From Augochlora pura (lineage: Eukaryota; Arthropoda; Insecta; Hymenoptera; Halictidae), in assembly GCF_028453695.1 (NCBI RefSeq), contig NC_135782.1:2728001-2792000 (forward strand): a DNA stretch of 64,000 bases, given 5' to 3'. Positions 50,898 through 62,137 of this stretch are shown in pieces. A program made the translations under genes and the position numbers. The first letter of the stretch is position 1. Each line of letters begins with the position of its first letter. Under the pieces are notes generated by a model. That model made no database searches and had not been told where the DNA came from. It saw nothing but the letters and a program-made list of their open reading frames with translations.

Positions 50898-53329
50898 CGC
50901 GATTCCTGGCATTCAAAAGAGGCGTTAAGTGATTAAACGACTAGTTGTCATCGGTGACATTAACATATTGCCCCGCGCCGCGCGGACGCAGTTAATGACT
51001 TGTATCCGAACTACTGGCTGTCGTGTAGAGAAAAGAATTATGTATGACGGAGAGGCGACAGTTCGCGATCTCTTTCTCTCTCGCTCTCTTTCTCTAAGAT
51101 ATAGTTCTTTAAATTTTACTATTATTTGCCATAAAGAACAATGTGAAACACTGTTGTTATTAAAATTTGTTAAAACTAATATTCTTTAAAATTAAAATTC
51201 TTTCAAATCACAACTCGCATCACTATTCCTACACCTCCCTATAGATCCACATAAGATCTATCCGGTAAAGTCCAAAATTCCGCCAAATTTCAAAAGAATG
51301 AATTCGCAGCTAAATTCACTCGGTCCGATAGCATTCGTCGTCCGTCGAGTCGACGCACGGTCCCGCAACGCGCGCCGACCATTTCCCTCGTCGGGAAAAT
51401 GACGCGTTTTTCTTTCCCGCGGCACCGTTCCCCCGATCGAACGCGTTACGAAGAAAACCGGGTGGAAGCCGGCCGCGTAACGGGGCCGCGCGGAACAGAG
51501 GCCGGCGACGACGTTGGAAAACGTAGAGTCCCCGGCGTCGGTCCTTATTTTTCTCGGCCGCTGTGTGTGTCTCTCGTGTGCTTCGCCGGCCTGCCGCGGA
51601 AAGTATAAGTTATAGGCGCGTACGCGAGAGTGAACTCCCTTGTAAAATATATACAGCGGCCGGCGGACATTAAGAGAATCATTTGTAAGCGGTTGTAACC
51701 GCGGCGGCCCCGAGTGCTTTACGATACCGTGCCGTATTTTCTGCCGTTCCTCGGAGCCGGGGTCCACGCCGCGCGGCTGGGCTGTCAACGCGCCCGAGCG
51801 CGCGCTCGCGCTCGCGCAGCCAACGCAAGCTCATAATGAGACTAGCTTTTATAGAGTTGCTCGTTTTTATCGGGTTTCCCGGTGCACGCGACCCGAAAGT
51901 CACGTCTGCCGATCGGGAGCGGTGGAAAGCCGGCCGATGAGTGGCAAGAACCCGTCCTCTCCCCGCCAATAGAGAGAAGTGTATCGGTTTCCAGATACAC
52001 ACGGGACGCGACGATATTATACAAACGGAGAAAGTTTCACCCTGTGGCCGGCGTGCTTTCGCGGAAATCCTGCCGACCGTTTCCCAGCCGACCGTTTTTC
52101 TCCGACCCTTTTCCGCGGAGCGGATTTTCCTGGATCGCGCGACGCTTCGGAGGACGACGCGACCGATCCGAGAGAAACGCCGTGAATTTTTATTCAACTT
52201 CTATTCATATGTATTAACAGAAAAGAAGGCACTTTGCGTTAGAAAATGTTGAGCTTTGATTAAAAATAGTTTCAAGCGTAAAGGGTTAATATATCCGGTG
52301 GAACATCAGAACTCTGATCTCTGTAACCGTGTTAAGCCTAACTAGCGACAATGGAGCACACCGAGATCGAATTTAACTGAATGGTGAATCAGTGAAGCGA
52401 ACGGGCCAGTGACACTCTCGTCGCACGTAAATATAGAGATACGGTGAGAGAGAGAGAAAGAGAGAGAAGCGTCGCGACGCGTCACGGCGAAATTCGCAGG
52501 CATTGTGTGGTTTAAGCGCCGAGCTCGTCGCGATCGCCGCGTGCTTTTCGAACGGTTTCGTTCGTTTTTCGCGGCATTCCCCATCCACCGGGGACGGAAA
52601 GTGCCGCGAAGCACGGGGGGGTTGAGGCGTCGAAGCCACGACGCTGCGACGACGCCCTGGAAAAATAACGACGGCGCTTCGCTCTAAATCTGACGAGACG
52701 TCGCGCGTCGCGGCGCTAATTTCGTTCCGTTCGAATTGAGTAACGACAGATCGGACGAGACTATATAAATTATCTAAAGAATCGCTTCGAATTTTATTTA
52801 TAGCGTAACTAAGCCATTAAAAAAGAATCGTAGTCAGAGTTTCGTGCGGGGTGGTGGTAGAGGGATGTCGCGAGCGTCTCCATTAAAAGTGGCGAAACGT
52901 GAAACCGATTCGAATCCGCGTGAAAATGAACGAGAGGCCGAACTGCATTATCGCGGCGGCGGAGATTTATGGGAACGGGGTAGGAAGGGGGCGGGGGAGA
53001 AGAGAGAGCGGCCCCCGGAAACCAATGAAAACAATGAGGGGCTGCCCCCCGGCCCGAAGCGGTTTCAACTGACTTTATGAACCTCGGCCCGATCCCCAAA
53101 AAGCGGCGGGTCCCTGGCGGCGCGCCAACCGGCCAACGGTTTATTATAGTTTTGTTATGACAGCGGGGCGTTTCGGTAAATTAATGTCGAAACAAATGTA
53201 TCTCGTCCTAAGAGAGAGCGCTGGCTTGTACCTCTAATTGAATTGGTAAACACCATAAGTTAACCGGTAAGTAGTCATGTCGGCATAAATCACTTTCGGG
53301 AGATGAGCTGTCACCGCGAGACGAAACGA

Positions 53330-53722
53330 CGGATCTCTCTCTCTTTTCCTCTCTTTCGCTATAGAGCTCTGTCTCGCTTTTCTTTCCATTTTATGGTTTG
53401 CTGTTTGTCCAGGTCTCGCTGGCTCTCTTTCTCTCTTCAGCTCTCTTTCCCTATTTTTCTTTCGTCCAGAATTCTCTCTCTAGCTCTCTCTCTAGCTCTC
53501 GTTCCCTTTTCCTCTATTCCTATTTTTCTCTCTATCCATTTCTCTCTTTTTCATTCTATTGTTCTCTTTTTCAATCTATCGGTCTCCTTTTCACTCTATC
53601 CTTTTCTCTTCGACTCTGTCTTTCTTTTTAACCCTTTTCCTCTTTTTCACTCTATCCTTCTCTCTTCCACTCTATTTTTCTCTCTTTCACTATATCTTTC
53701 TCTCTCTACCTCCCTTTCTGTC

Positions 53723-53764
<42 letters not shown>

Positions 53765-53772
53765 TCTCTCTG
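53330..53772 (+). repeat. long pyrimidine tract with CT microsatellite
   Basis: About 440 bases of CT-rich sequence ending in a CT run (53727-53772). The overlapping Leu/Phe/Ser frame is an artefact of composition. Confidence 0.9.
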
Positions 53773-54668
53773 GTGGAACAATCTCACGGGCATCGACAGA
53801 CCGAGCGATTACGGGGAACGTTATTCCCGGTGGTTTCGCGGGAACCTCCGTTCCGCGGAACGACCCGTGAGACGCATTCGGATGCCGGCCGATCAGAATT
53901 CTCGCCTAATTCGACCGATTGTTAATGGATCCGTAAATGCTAATTGGCGTGTCGAGTTATGTATGCATAGACATAGTTTTAGCCGACTCGCGGCGAGAGC
54001 TACCAGATCGCTCTGTATTTTCTCCTGACATTTATGATACAGCGAACCGTAAACTACGAAGTTCAGTGGAAGCTCGAGTGCTAGATTTACATCTTTACCG
54101 ATCTGTGCAATAATACGCGCATAGTATTGGGCGTAGAAATTTCTTTTAATCATGCTATTGAATAATAGAGAAATTTAGACGTTGGTTTCTCTTCTTGTTC
54201 ACTAACAATATATTTTCTGTATCTCTATAGTTCTGTCATACATTATTATCATTTATTTTACCAAATAAGCGAACACTCCAAAATGTATTGATTAATTCTT
54301 AACGAATCGCATTTAAAGTTTAATTCGATTTGTAACGCTAAACACATTGCAAATGTATTCTTAAAGAGGTAAATAAATAATCCGTGGAATCTTTATCGCG
54401 TGCCCGCCTGCTTATTACAGCGGAAAGGGTTAACCCCCGGCGATCGGCAAGCCGCCCCTTGGCTACGCCATTGGCTCTCCCTCCGTGCGAGCGCATCGGC
54501 ATGCGCACACTGTTGCACACACGCGTCTGGCCGCGGCAGCGTTGTAGGCTGTCCGGCAGGTATGATTTGTCGCATCGCCGGCCAGCTGCTGCCCTCGTGT
54601 TCTCCTCCGAGACTTTCCGAAGAAACCCATTTAGCCCTGGCAAAAATATTTCTATCGGGCTACTCTCT

Positions 54669-54684
54669 CGCGCGCGCGCGCGCG
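54669..54684. repeat. (CG)n tract
   Basis: Sixteen bases of alternating C and G at the end of a CT-rich stretch. Confidence 0.85.
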
Positions 54685-56269
54685 AGACCGCGACCCGCGG
54701 AACACACGACGACCCCGTCGAAAAACCGATAATATGCATTTTATACGCGTCCCGCTTTTTATCGGGCGCCGATCTACGCGCGCGCTTTAATGGATCGATA
54801 GAGCCGCCGCCGTCGCCGCCGCCGTCGTCGCAAGTCGCAAGTCGCAGCCGGCAGAGAGTTTTGCCCCGCACGACAAATTCAATCGCGTGCTCATTAGTAC
54901 CGGATTATATATGTATCGATAGCTCGGGTATCGTGTTTCGTTATCGTCGATATTGAAATAACATGACATTGGTATTAATGAAATCTGCTTAGCTATGCCG
55001 CGGTCGCGTTGACGCGGTTTGATTTAAAACTCGTCGATGCGTTCTCGACGGAATTTATGGTTTTTAGGATTACGCTGAGTTTTCTAAACTAATGATCTAA
55101 CTATATCACTGTATAGCTAAATAACTATCTAACTATCTAACTAAATATATAACTGTATAATTGATATATAAACTACATAACTAAATAACTCGAATGATCG
55201 CAAACCAAATCACGCGAACCCCACCACCTCCTTAACTCCCCCTGAACACTTCCACCCCTAATAAACCAACACTAAAAAAACAAAAAGAAATCGCCTACCA
55301 CACTTCAAAAAATTTCCAGAGAAATACAAACCCATCCCCTCCGATTCTCCCACCGTCGCAAGAAAAGAACGCAACGAGGGTTCCGAGCAGCGAAGAACTC
55401 CTACCGAAACGAGCCTACGGCTGCAAGAAGCTCGGCGGCTCGCGGCGCGTATTTTTACGCCAAAACGGCAGCGAATTCCTGGGTTCCTGGGCCGTGGTGG
55501 CGCGGCGGCAGCAACAGCAGCAGCAGCAACGTCGGTGTATATCCAGTAACCGGGCGAGAATAAATCACGGAAAAGGCAGCGGAAAGAAATCATGGCTCGG
55601 CGGTCGCGCCGCGCCGCAATCTGGTAGCCGGCGTACACCACCGAAGGGTTAATAACTTTCCCGACTTTTCCGCGGGCCATTAATTAATCGGATGCCATGT
55701 AGTTTTACGCTGGCAGCGACCACGCGGAGAGAGAGAGAGATAGAGAGACGCGGCTGCGTCTCCGCGCGCGGTGGAAATAGATAAAGCATCGTGGTTGCGC
55801 AGCGAGGAGAGCCAGAGAGGAGAGGAGGCGACTCTCGCGACGTCGAAGAAGGACGCCCGCGTGTGTTCACGGCGTGGCGTTGGGAGGCGGGGGGGAGGGA
55901 GAGCGCGAAGGAATTGCCGGGGAGACCCGCGGGTTCCGCAGGGTTAAACAGTCGGTATTTCAGTAATGGAGGCCTTATCGTGTGCTACCGCAGAAGTCCG
56001 GAGTGCTAGTCCGAGTTTCGAAGGCCTTGCCTTTGCGAGAGCCTCGCGGCGTTTATTAATTCGCCACTTACCGCGCGCATACCCCGAGTCGCGCCGTTCT
56101 TTCGATATCGATGAGGAATTGGGCGCGTTTAATCGTGCCGGGCTCTCGCGGAACCGGCGAGCCGGAGTCGCTCGTAAATTAACGGGAGCCGCGAGGATTC
56201 ACGGCCGCAATTTAAACCTAAGCCGGATTTACGCCGACCGACGAAAAATTATCCCGCAGAAACAATCGA

Positions 56270-56605
56270 CGATAGCTGCGCGAAAAATTATTCCACGCCG
56301 ATGAGGTTTCCTTTAAATTGAAGCTTGGAGTCTCTACTTTGTGACAGTATCCTTTTATTTCATGGTTGACGCACTCTTATTATTTTAATCATTTAAATAA
56401 GCAATGTCTGCCGTATCGAGAATTACCATGACTTAAGGGATGAAAGTTTGACGAAATTCCTGGACCTTGCCAAATTTTTCTTGGGGATATCGCGATATGT
56501 AGAATAAAGTTCGATTCTTTCTCTTTAATTTGTGGTAAAAAAAACTTGGCTGCGATTTTTTTTCGCAAAGTTACAGCGTTTTGAAGTACGCCTTGCAATA
56601 GGGGG
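56270..56605. repeat. dispersed repeat family, copy C (one subunit inverted)
   Basis: The left part (plus strand) matches the first subunit of copy A (GCGAAAAATTATTCC, TTTAAATTGAAGCTTGGAG). The right part matches the second subunit on the minus strand (CGTACTTCAAAACGCT, GTAACTTTGCGAAAAAAAATCG, AAATTAAAGAGAAAG). The result is a head-to-head arrangement that could fold as a hairpin. Confidence 0.75.
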
Positions 56606-58089
56606 TTGGAAAATGTCGGGCTACTGTCTCTCTATTAAAGGAACATGTGTTCGGATAATAAAACAGTTAATAATTAGTTAATTACTGATCATAACTATTT
56701 TATTTCTCCTTTATTTCATCATTTATTTATTCGTCATATTATTTTTTTTCTTAGTGGACTATTTTTTTTTTATTAATTTGATTACTTTCTTATCCATTGC
56801 ATTATTCTCTTATTGACTGTATTACCCTCTCATCCATTGTATTAATCTCTATTATTCTCTATTCTTATCCGTCGTATTGATCTCGTTACCTCGGTTTTGC
56901 GGGGAAGATCGTCGTCGCTCGACGGCCTCGTTATAAGCTTTTTTCCCCGGGGCGCAGCCTCGCGCTGGAAATTAGAAGCGGGCCTCTATGCGGGCCGATG
57001 TATATGATCGCCGCTCGGATTCTCGAAAACCGTTTTTGCTCGTTGGGACCCGTTCGCGAGCGGCAGTTTGCGAGAATTGGAGATGTCGAGCTGATGGAAG
57101 AAGCCCCGACGGAGTCGGCAAGAGGGCGAGAGATCGCCGGGATAATTGAGCCGGGGACGGAGACACCGTTAAAGAGACCCATTCGAACGAGAATTAACTA
57201 CCGGCGGTTGCACGGATAAATTGTTGGAGGTACAAGTTTTCAATTGGGCGCAAATTATTTTGCTAAATAATTCTTTTCGAATGTAAATAGTATGAAAATA
57301 GAACGTACAATAAACCGCGGCGATCGCGTTATCCATGCAGCTCGCGCACGATTAACAAGATTCGAATTCGGTCGGCACGGAATCAGGTTAAATACCGCAG
57401 GCGAAAAGATATCGTTCTCATTGGATGCATTTAATCAAGTGAAAATTGATAGTGTCGTTTCTTGTAACCGGTATTAGGCAACCGATCATATGTATACATA
57501 TACATATATATATACAATATGTTGTAACATTTAATGATACCTTTGATGACTCAACGCGCCGAGAGCCGGCTTCTCGTTCCACTAATTCCAACCTGGAATG
57601 GATATTCGCGAGATAAGCTGGCTCGCGATAGTATACATCTAATGTATGCGATCCGAGGACTGGTTAACATTATTTGCGACCGTAGCGGCGATCGTTTACG
57701 CTAAATCGAAAACATCGGGAAGCTAACGAAATCTACGGAGTCGGTTACGTTAGCCATGGAACACGATTATCCACTTTTCTGTGTTTTGTAATGTCCCTAT
57801 ACTGTGTGTCATTTTCTGCTAATTTTATCTTTTCTTTTAACTTTATTTTCCCTATTATTTTTTTATCTTTATTTGGGCTTCTTTTAAATTTTATTTTCTA
57901 CTTTTTATTTCAACTTCTACCGTTCGTTTTTAATAATTATCTAAATCCATCGTTGCAAGAGATAGACAGGCTCGGTTTCCATTTAGAGGAATTATTCAAC
58001 AAGCTGTGTCTTTAGCGAAGTTTATTGCGTACCGCGGGACAAAGTTTGAATAAAGATATAATTAAAAACTGGTTTCGGTTTCGGAACGA

Positions 58090-58122
<33 letters not shown>

Positions 58123-58673
58123 TCGCGGCGGCGACTTGAGGTTTGTTAATTTTCTAACGATCTACCAGGTACGACGCAATGACACGCGCTACGCCAGAAA
58201 GAATATTTGGACCGGTGGCGAACGACTTGTCCGGCAGAACAGGTCCTGCGGCCCGACACAAGCTTACGTATCAAAGAGATCCCGACCGGGCAGCGTCTCG
58301 GTCGCTCCTTACATCCAGATCAGATATCAGATATCTTCGAAACAATTTCTAATTAATTGCGATGCGTCAAGAACGCGACGCGGACGGCCGCGGCTGCCTC
58401 GCGTAATTTGTCCGCCGATTTCTTTCTATCGTCTTCGCGTCACTGTTCATTTTATATGTTATGGTTAATATAACGTGATAATAATAATAGTAATAATAAT
58501 ATGATAATAATAGTAGTAGTAATAATAGTATATAAATAATAATGTACTAATTCTGCATTATTACTATATTACTATATTTTACTGACTAGGATTATACAAT
58601 CAGCGCACGACGGAATATTTTTGTTTGAGTTTAGGAAAACGAATGAAAATTGAAATCTTGCGATTGAACTCAC

Positions 58674-58757
58674 CAATTGTTCGCAGCGGTTGTCGATCTC
58701 GTCGCGAACGCCTCCGAGCATCGAAGAGATCACCGGACGATCGTTCACGCGAACCAT
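58674..58757 (-). CDS. candidate first coding exon, possibly of vestigial (uncertain)
   Basis: On the minus strand an ATG in good context (CTTCCTATGG) opens a 28-codon frame ending exactly at CAATTG|GTGAGT, a strong donor, in phase 0. The peptide starts MVRVNDRPVISSMLGG and ends DEIDNRCEQL. The vg exon at 13999 starts in phase 0, so the two could be joined, giving ...NRCEQL-LNVHQRSLE... The frame upstream of the ATG is open only back to a TAA near 58865 with no AG acceptor between, so this would have to be a first coding exon with 5' UTR upstream. I do not recognise the peptide; it lacks the Tyr-rich N-terminal motif I associate with Vestigial in other insects, and the implied intron is about 44.7 kb. 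It may belong to another transcript or be a chance open frame. Confidence 0.3.
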
Positions 58758-60529
58758 AGGAAGTTTCGCGGACCGCGCGTGGCGGCATAACCGACATTGT
58801 TCATAGACAGGATCGTTGACAGCACAATCGTCATTATTTTGCCGACGGGTAGAGTAACCCCGCGGTTAGCCGGTGTCGCGTCGTCACTAAATTTCTCGAG
58901 CGTGCGACAGGCGAGGCGGAAACACGAGAAGAATTTGGCGTGCCGGCGAATCAACCGAGCTCAGCCAAAAATTTGTCGTTCCGCCGGTTTCGCAAAATTA
59001 ATCGCGAATTGTCAGCGATTTGGCTCGGCCGCGGCTTTGTCTCTCTGTCTCTCTTCCTCTCTCTCTGTCTCTCTCGCGGCTCGATACGAAAATTACGACA
59101 GATTTTATCCGGAATTCTGACGCGCGGCGTTTAGCGAGCGTTTTAGTAACGCGGCGAGGTTTCTATGGGTTTTGCGCGTTCGTGATGGAAAGGAAAATTG
59201 TGAAGGCTATTAGGCTAATTCTGGACTCTATACAGTCGGCGCCATTTTGACTAGAAATTTTTATAGTTTATTTGGTTTATGATATTTGAATTTTAAATTT
59301 CTCAAATCATACATTCCTCCTTTTATATTTTCAGTTCTTCATCATTTAAGTTAATTAATTTATTTTTTAAGTTTTCGATTATTTTACACAATCTCTTGGT
59401 TCAAGATATTAATACACAGCGTGTCCCTTTTGAATCAATTAATTCAATCATCCCCTAAACTACAATTTATTTCAGAACTGATTCAAGCGAACTTAAATAT
59501 ACAACTAATTGCGTTACTTCGAACAGGACACCCGGTATAGTTAGAAAACTAGCCTAACCGCCGCAAATATAGATATCATTGGCTACAGTAATTAAAAGCA
59601 GCTCGCATTAACGAGCCACGTTCGGAATTACATGCGCGGAGCTGTTAATTTCTCGGCTCGAATATCCGTGGCACGAAAAACATTATTTCACCAAACTACT
59701 TCTACTTTTCCGATCGATTATTAATTAATAATTACAGAAAATAATTAAACAGCCAGGAAAATTTAACGAGGTTTCCTTCACTCTTTCTCACTTAGTCGAT
59801 CAGCGATCCGATCTGAAATAAATCGATTTCCAACTACGCGGCCTTCGAACGATCGCGCGATCGCGGTATCGTAACCATAAACGGGATCGAAGTATAATTC
59901 TATGAAGTATCGACCGCGACGAATAAGCACGATTCCGCGATTATAGATATACTGTTATTTATTCGAGGCCGACGCCATGGGATTGCCCATATTCGGCGAT
60001 CGCATGGTCTCCCACCGCCGCCGTCGCCGTCGCCGCCGCCGCCGTCGATCGAGCGAATAGAACGCGCGATCGTCCTAGATCATGTTCTGCGGGCCGGGCG
60101 AAGGTTGTTTCCTCAGCTTCCTGAAACCCGTTCGATCCACTTTTTTTCTTCTCCGTTGTCGATTCGCCTTTGTGTCCTCCCCCTTTGTCCTCCCCGCCTT
60201 TGCAACAGGTTATTTGCTATCGATTCGATCTTCTCGCGACACTTCCGGGAGCCTTCGCTTCCCCCTTAAAGAGGAGAGGAGAGGAGAGATCGCGTGCGGC
60301 AATTCGCATTGTTCGGCTACCTCGCGACGGGACGCGAAGGAGCACGATGGTGGATTTTACTGAAATCGTGGCCGAGATCCAAATAATTGTTTTATACGTG
60401 TACTTCAGCGACTGTGTTGTTCGAATAAAATTTGATTTCGAGAATTTAGTTGGAAGATCGTGCGCGAGTAAAATCATGGATGTGTTAATGTTTGTATCTT
60501 GCGTTGAAGTAAATTAAGATAAATCGGAT

Positions 60530-60660
60530 TAAATTGAATGACATTGGACAAAATTGAATTACATTGAATAAAATCGAATAAGATTGAATGGAATTAAATA
60601 AGATTAGATAAAATGAGATAAAATGATATATAAAACTACATGAAATTAAATTAAATTAAC
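60530..60660. repeat. A-rich degenerate decamer repeat
   Basis: AAATTGAATA, AAATCGAATA, AGATTGAATG and AGATTAGATA follow one another for about 130 bases at the right edge of a GC island. Confidence 0.7.
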
Positions 60661-62123
60661 GCACCCCTAAAGACAGTACCTGAAGTACATTACTTCGTGG
60701 CATAATGACCGCAGGAAAAAAGCACCGGTATTATACTGGATGTCGTGCCGCTGCCGATACGCAATCGACGGTAATTTCTCATCGGTAAAAGATCGGTTAA
60801 TAAACTGACAAGATCGCTGTTGGCCGGCGGGGCACGGGCGACCGAATGATCGCCGAGAAAAAGCGGAAGGTGGGCGAAGAAAAAAAATTCCGCGATATCG
60901 TATTGGAAGGGAGAGAGAGAGAGAGAGAAGGGGAGGTAGGAGAGAGACAGAATGGGGCTCGCTCGGAATTGCAAATCGGCCGACCAGATGGACGAGCGTT
61001 TGTCGAAGGGTGAAATTCCACGGGGCGAGAGCCATCCAGTTCGGACCGATGGAATAATATTTGGGTTACGCAAGCGAAGCGTGGATGAGACGACGCCAAA
61101 GGAAGCAAGGAAGCAAGGAAGTAAGGAAGGAAAGTGGGAAGGGGGTGAAGCGGAAAGGAAGAGGAAGAGAAAGAATAAGAATAAGAATAAGAAGAAGTGG
61201 AGGAAGTGGCGGGCGGCGCGGCGGCTGCGGACTCTTCGTACACGCGCTGTTAGAACTGTCCTTCTCGTCGACTCGTGACAAACCATGGACGCGCGCGCGC
61301 GTTCCTCTTTTCTCGACCGGCGCAAGTCATTGAATTGTAGATTCGTATGGACAGATGGACACGTCCGTCGACAAACTTGCAGCACTTACGGCCCCCGGGC
61401 GCAAAAACTGTCCGGGACCCTGGAAATCTTGCGATCGTTTATATATATCGTCGACAGATCCCCGGAGACTTCCGTTTCGGATCCGACGACGACGACGACG
61501 ACGACGACGTCCGTGGTCGCGTCTCCGTTACGTTTCGATTCGATTTACGCGCGGAGGCCCCTTTCCGACGCCTCCTCTACCGTTGATGGCTCTGTAAGCG
61601 CTGAGAGAGAACTCTTCCCGCGCGGCGAACGGACAGGTAATTTCATACGGTACCGCGGCCATTTGTCGCGCCGATTGAATACTTAGTGTCGTGTACGACA
61701 ATCGACGTCGCTGTGTCCTCTCCTTCTCTTCCTGTCTTTCTTTCTCTTTTTCTCTCTTTACATCTGTCTCCCTTTGACTAAAATCGAGTAAAATCAAATA
61801 AAATCGCATCAGTTGCTCTGCCTGTTTTCCCCACCTTCGAAATTTTTTACCCAAATTCTCCAACAAAGATCCGCACGATTTACAACATCCTCGATCACCG
61901 AACGATCGAACAAATCGATCGACCGAACGCTCTAAACACACAATCGCCGAATACCGGCTAATTTTCGCGGCGTGCCGTGCGCAACCGCTTCGCGGGAGAC
62001 ATCTTTATACGTCCGACGATATCCAAGAAACTGTCGGCGCGTCGGTTTGCAACAATCCAAAGCCACAAATCACAATTAGGCTTAGCTCGTTTTCGCTCGG
62101 ATTTGAATTCTTCCTTATTCCGG

Positions 62124-62137
62124 GCGCGCGCGCGCGC
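62124..62137. repeat. (CG)n tract
   Basis: GGCGCGCGCGCGCG run within GC-rich sequence. Confidence 0.8.

Larger units (their letters stand above)
40447..58673. other. gene-poor stretch right of the tRNA
   Basis: About 18 kb without a supported gene. It contains GC islands (for example 41.4-42.0, 43.1-44.2, 45.9-46.5, 46.8-47.3, 48.4-48.8, 51.3-52.7, 53.0-54.0, 54.4-54.95, 55.3-56.2 kb), a purine-rich tract (43440-43700), GA/CT microsatellites, AT-rich degenerate tandem repeats (42840-42960, 49480-49640, 50270-50470, 55090-55195) and dispersed repeat copy C. Confidence 0.6.

Noticed and set aside
53303..54028. 241-codon plus-strand frame
   Set aside because: Translation of a CT tract, followed by unrelated sequence; alternative frames are open in the same place.
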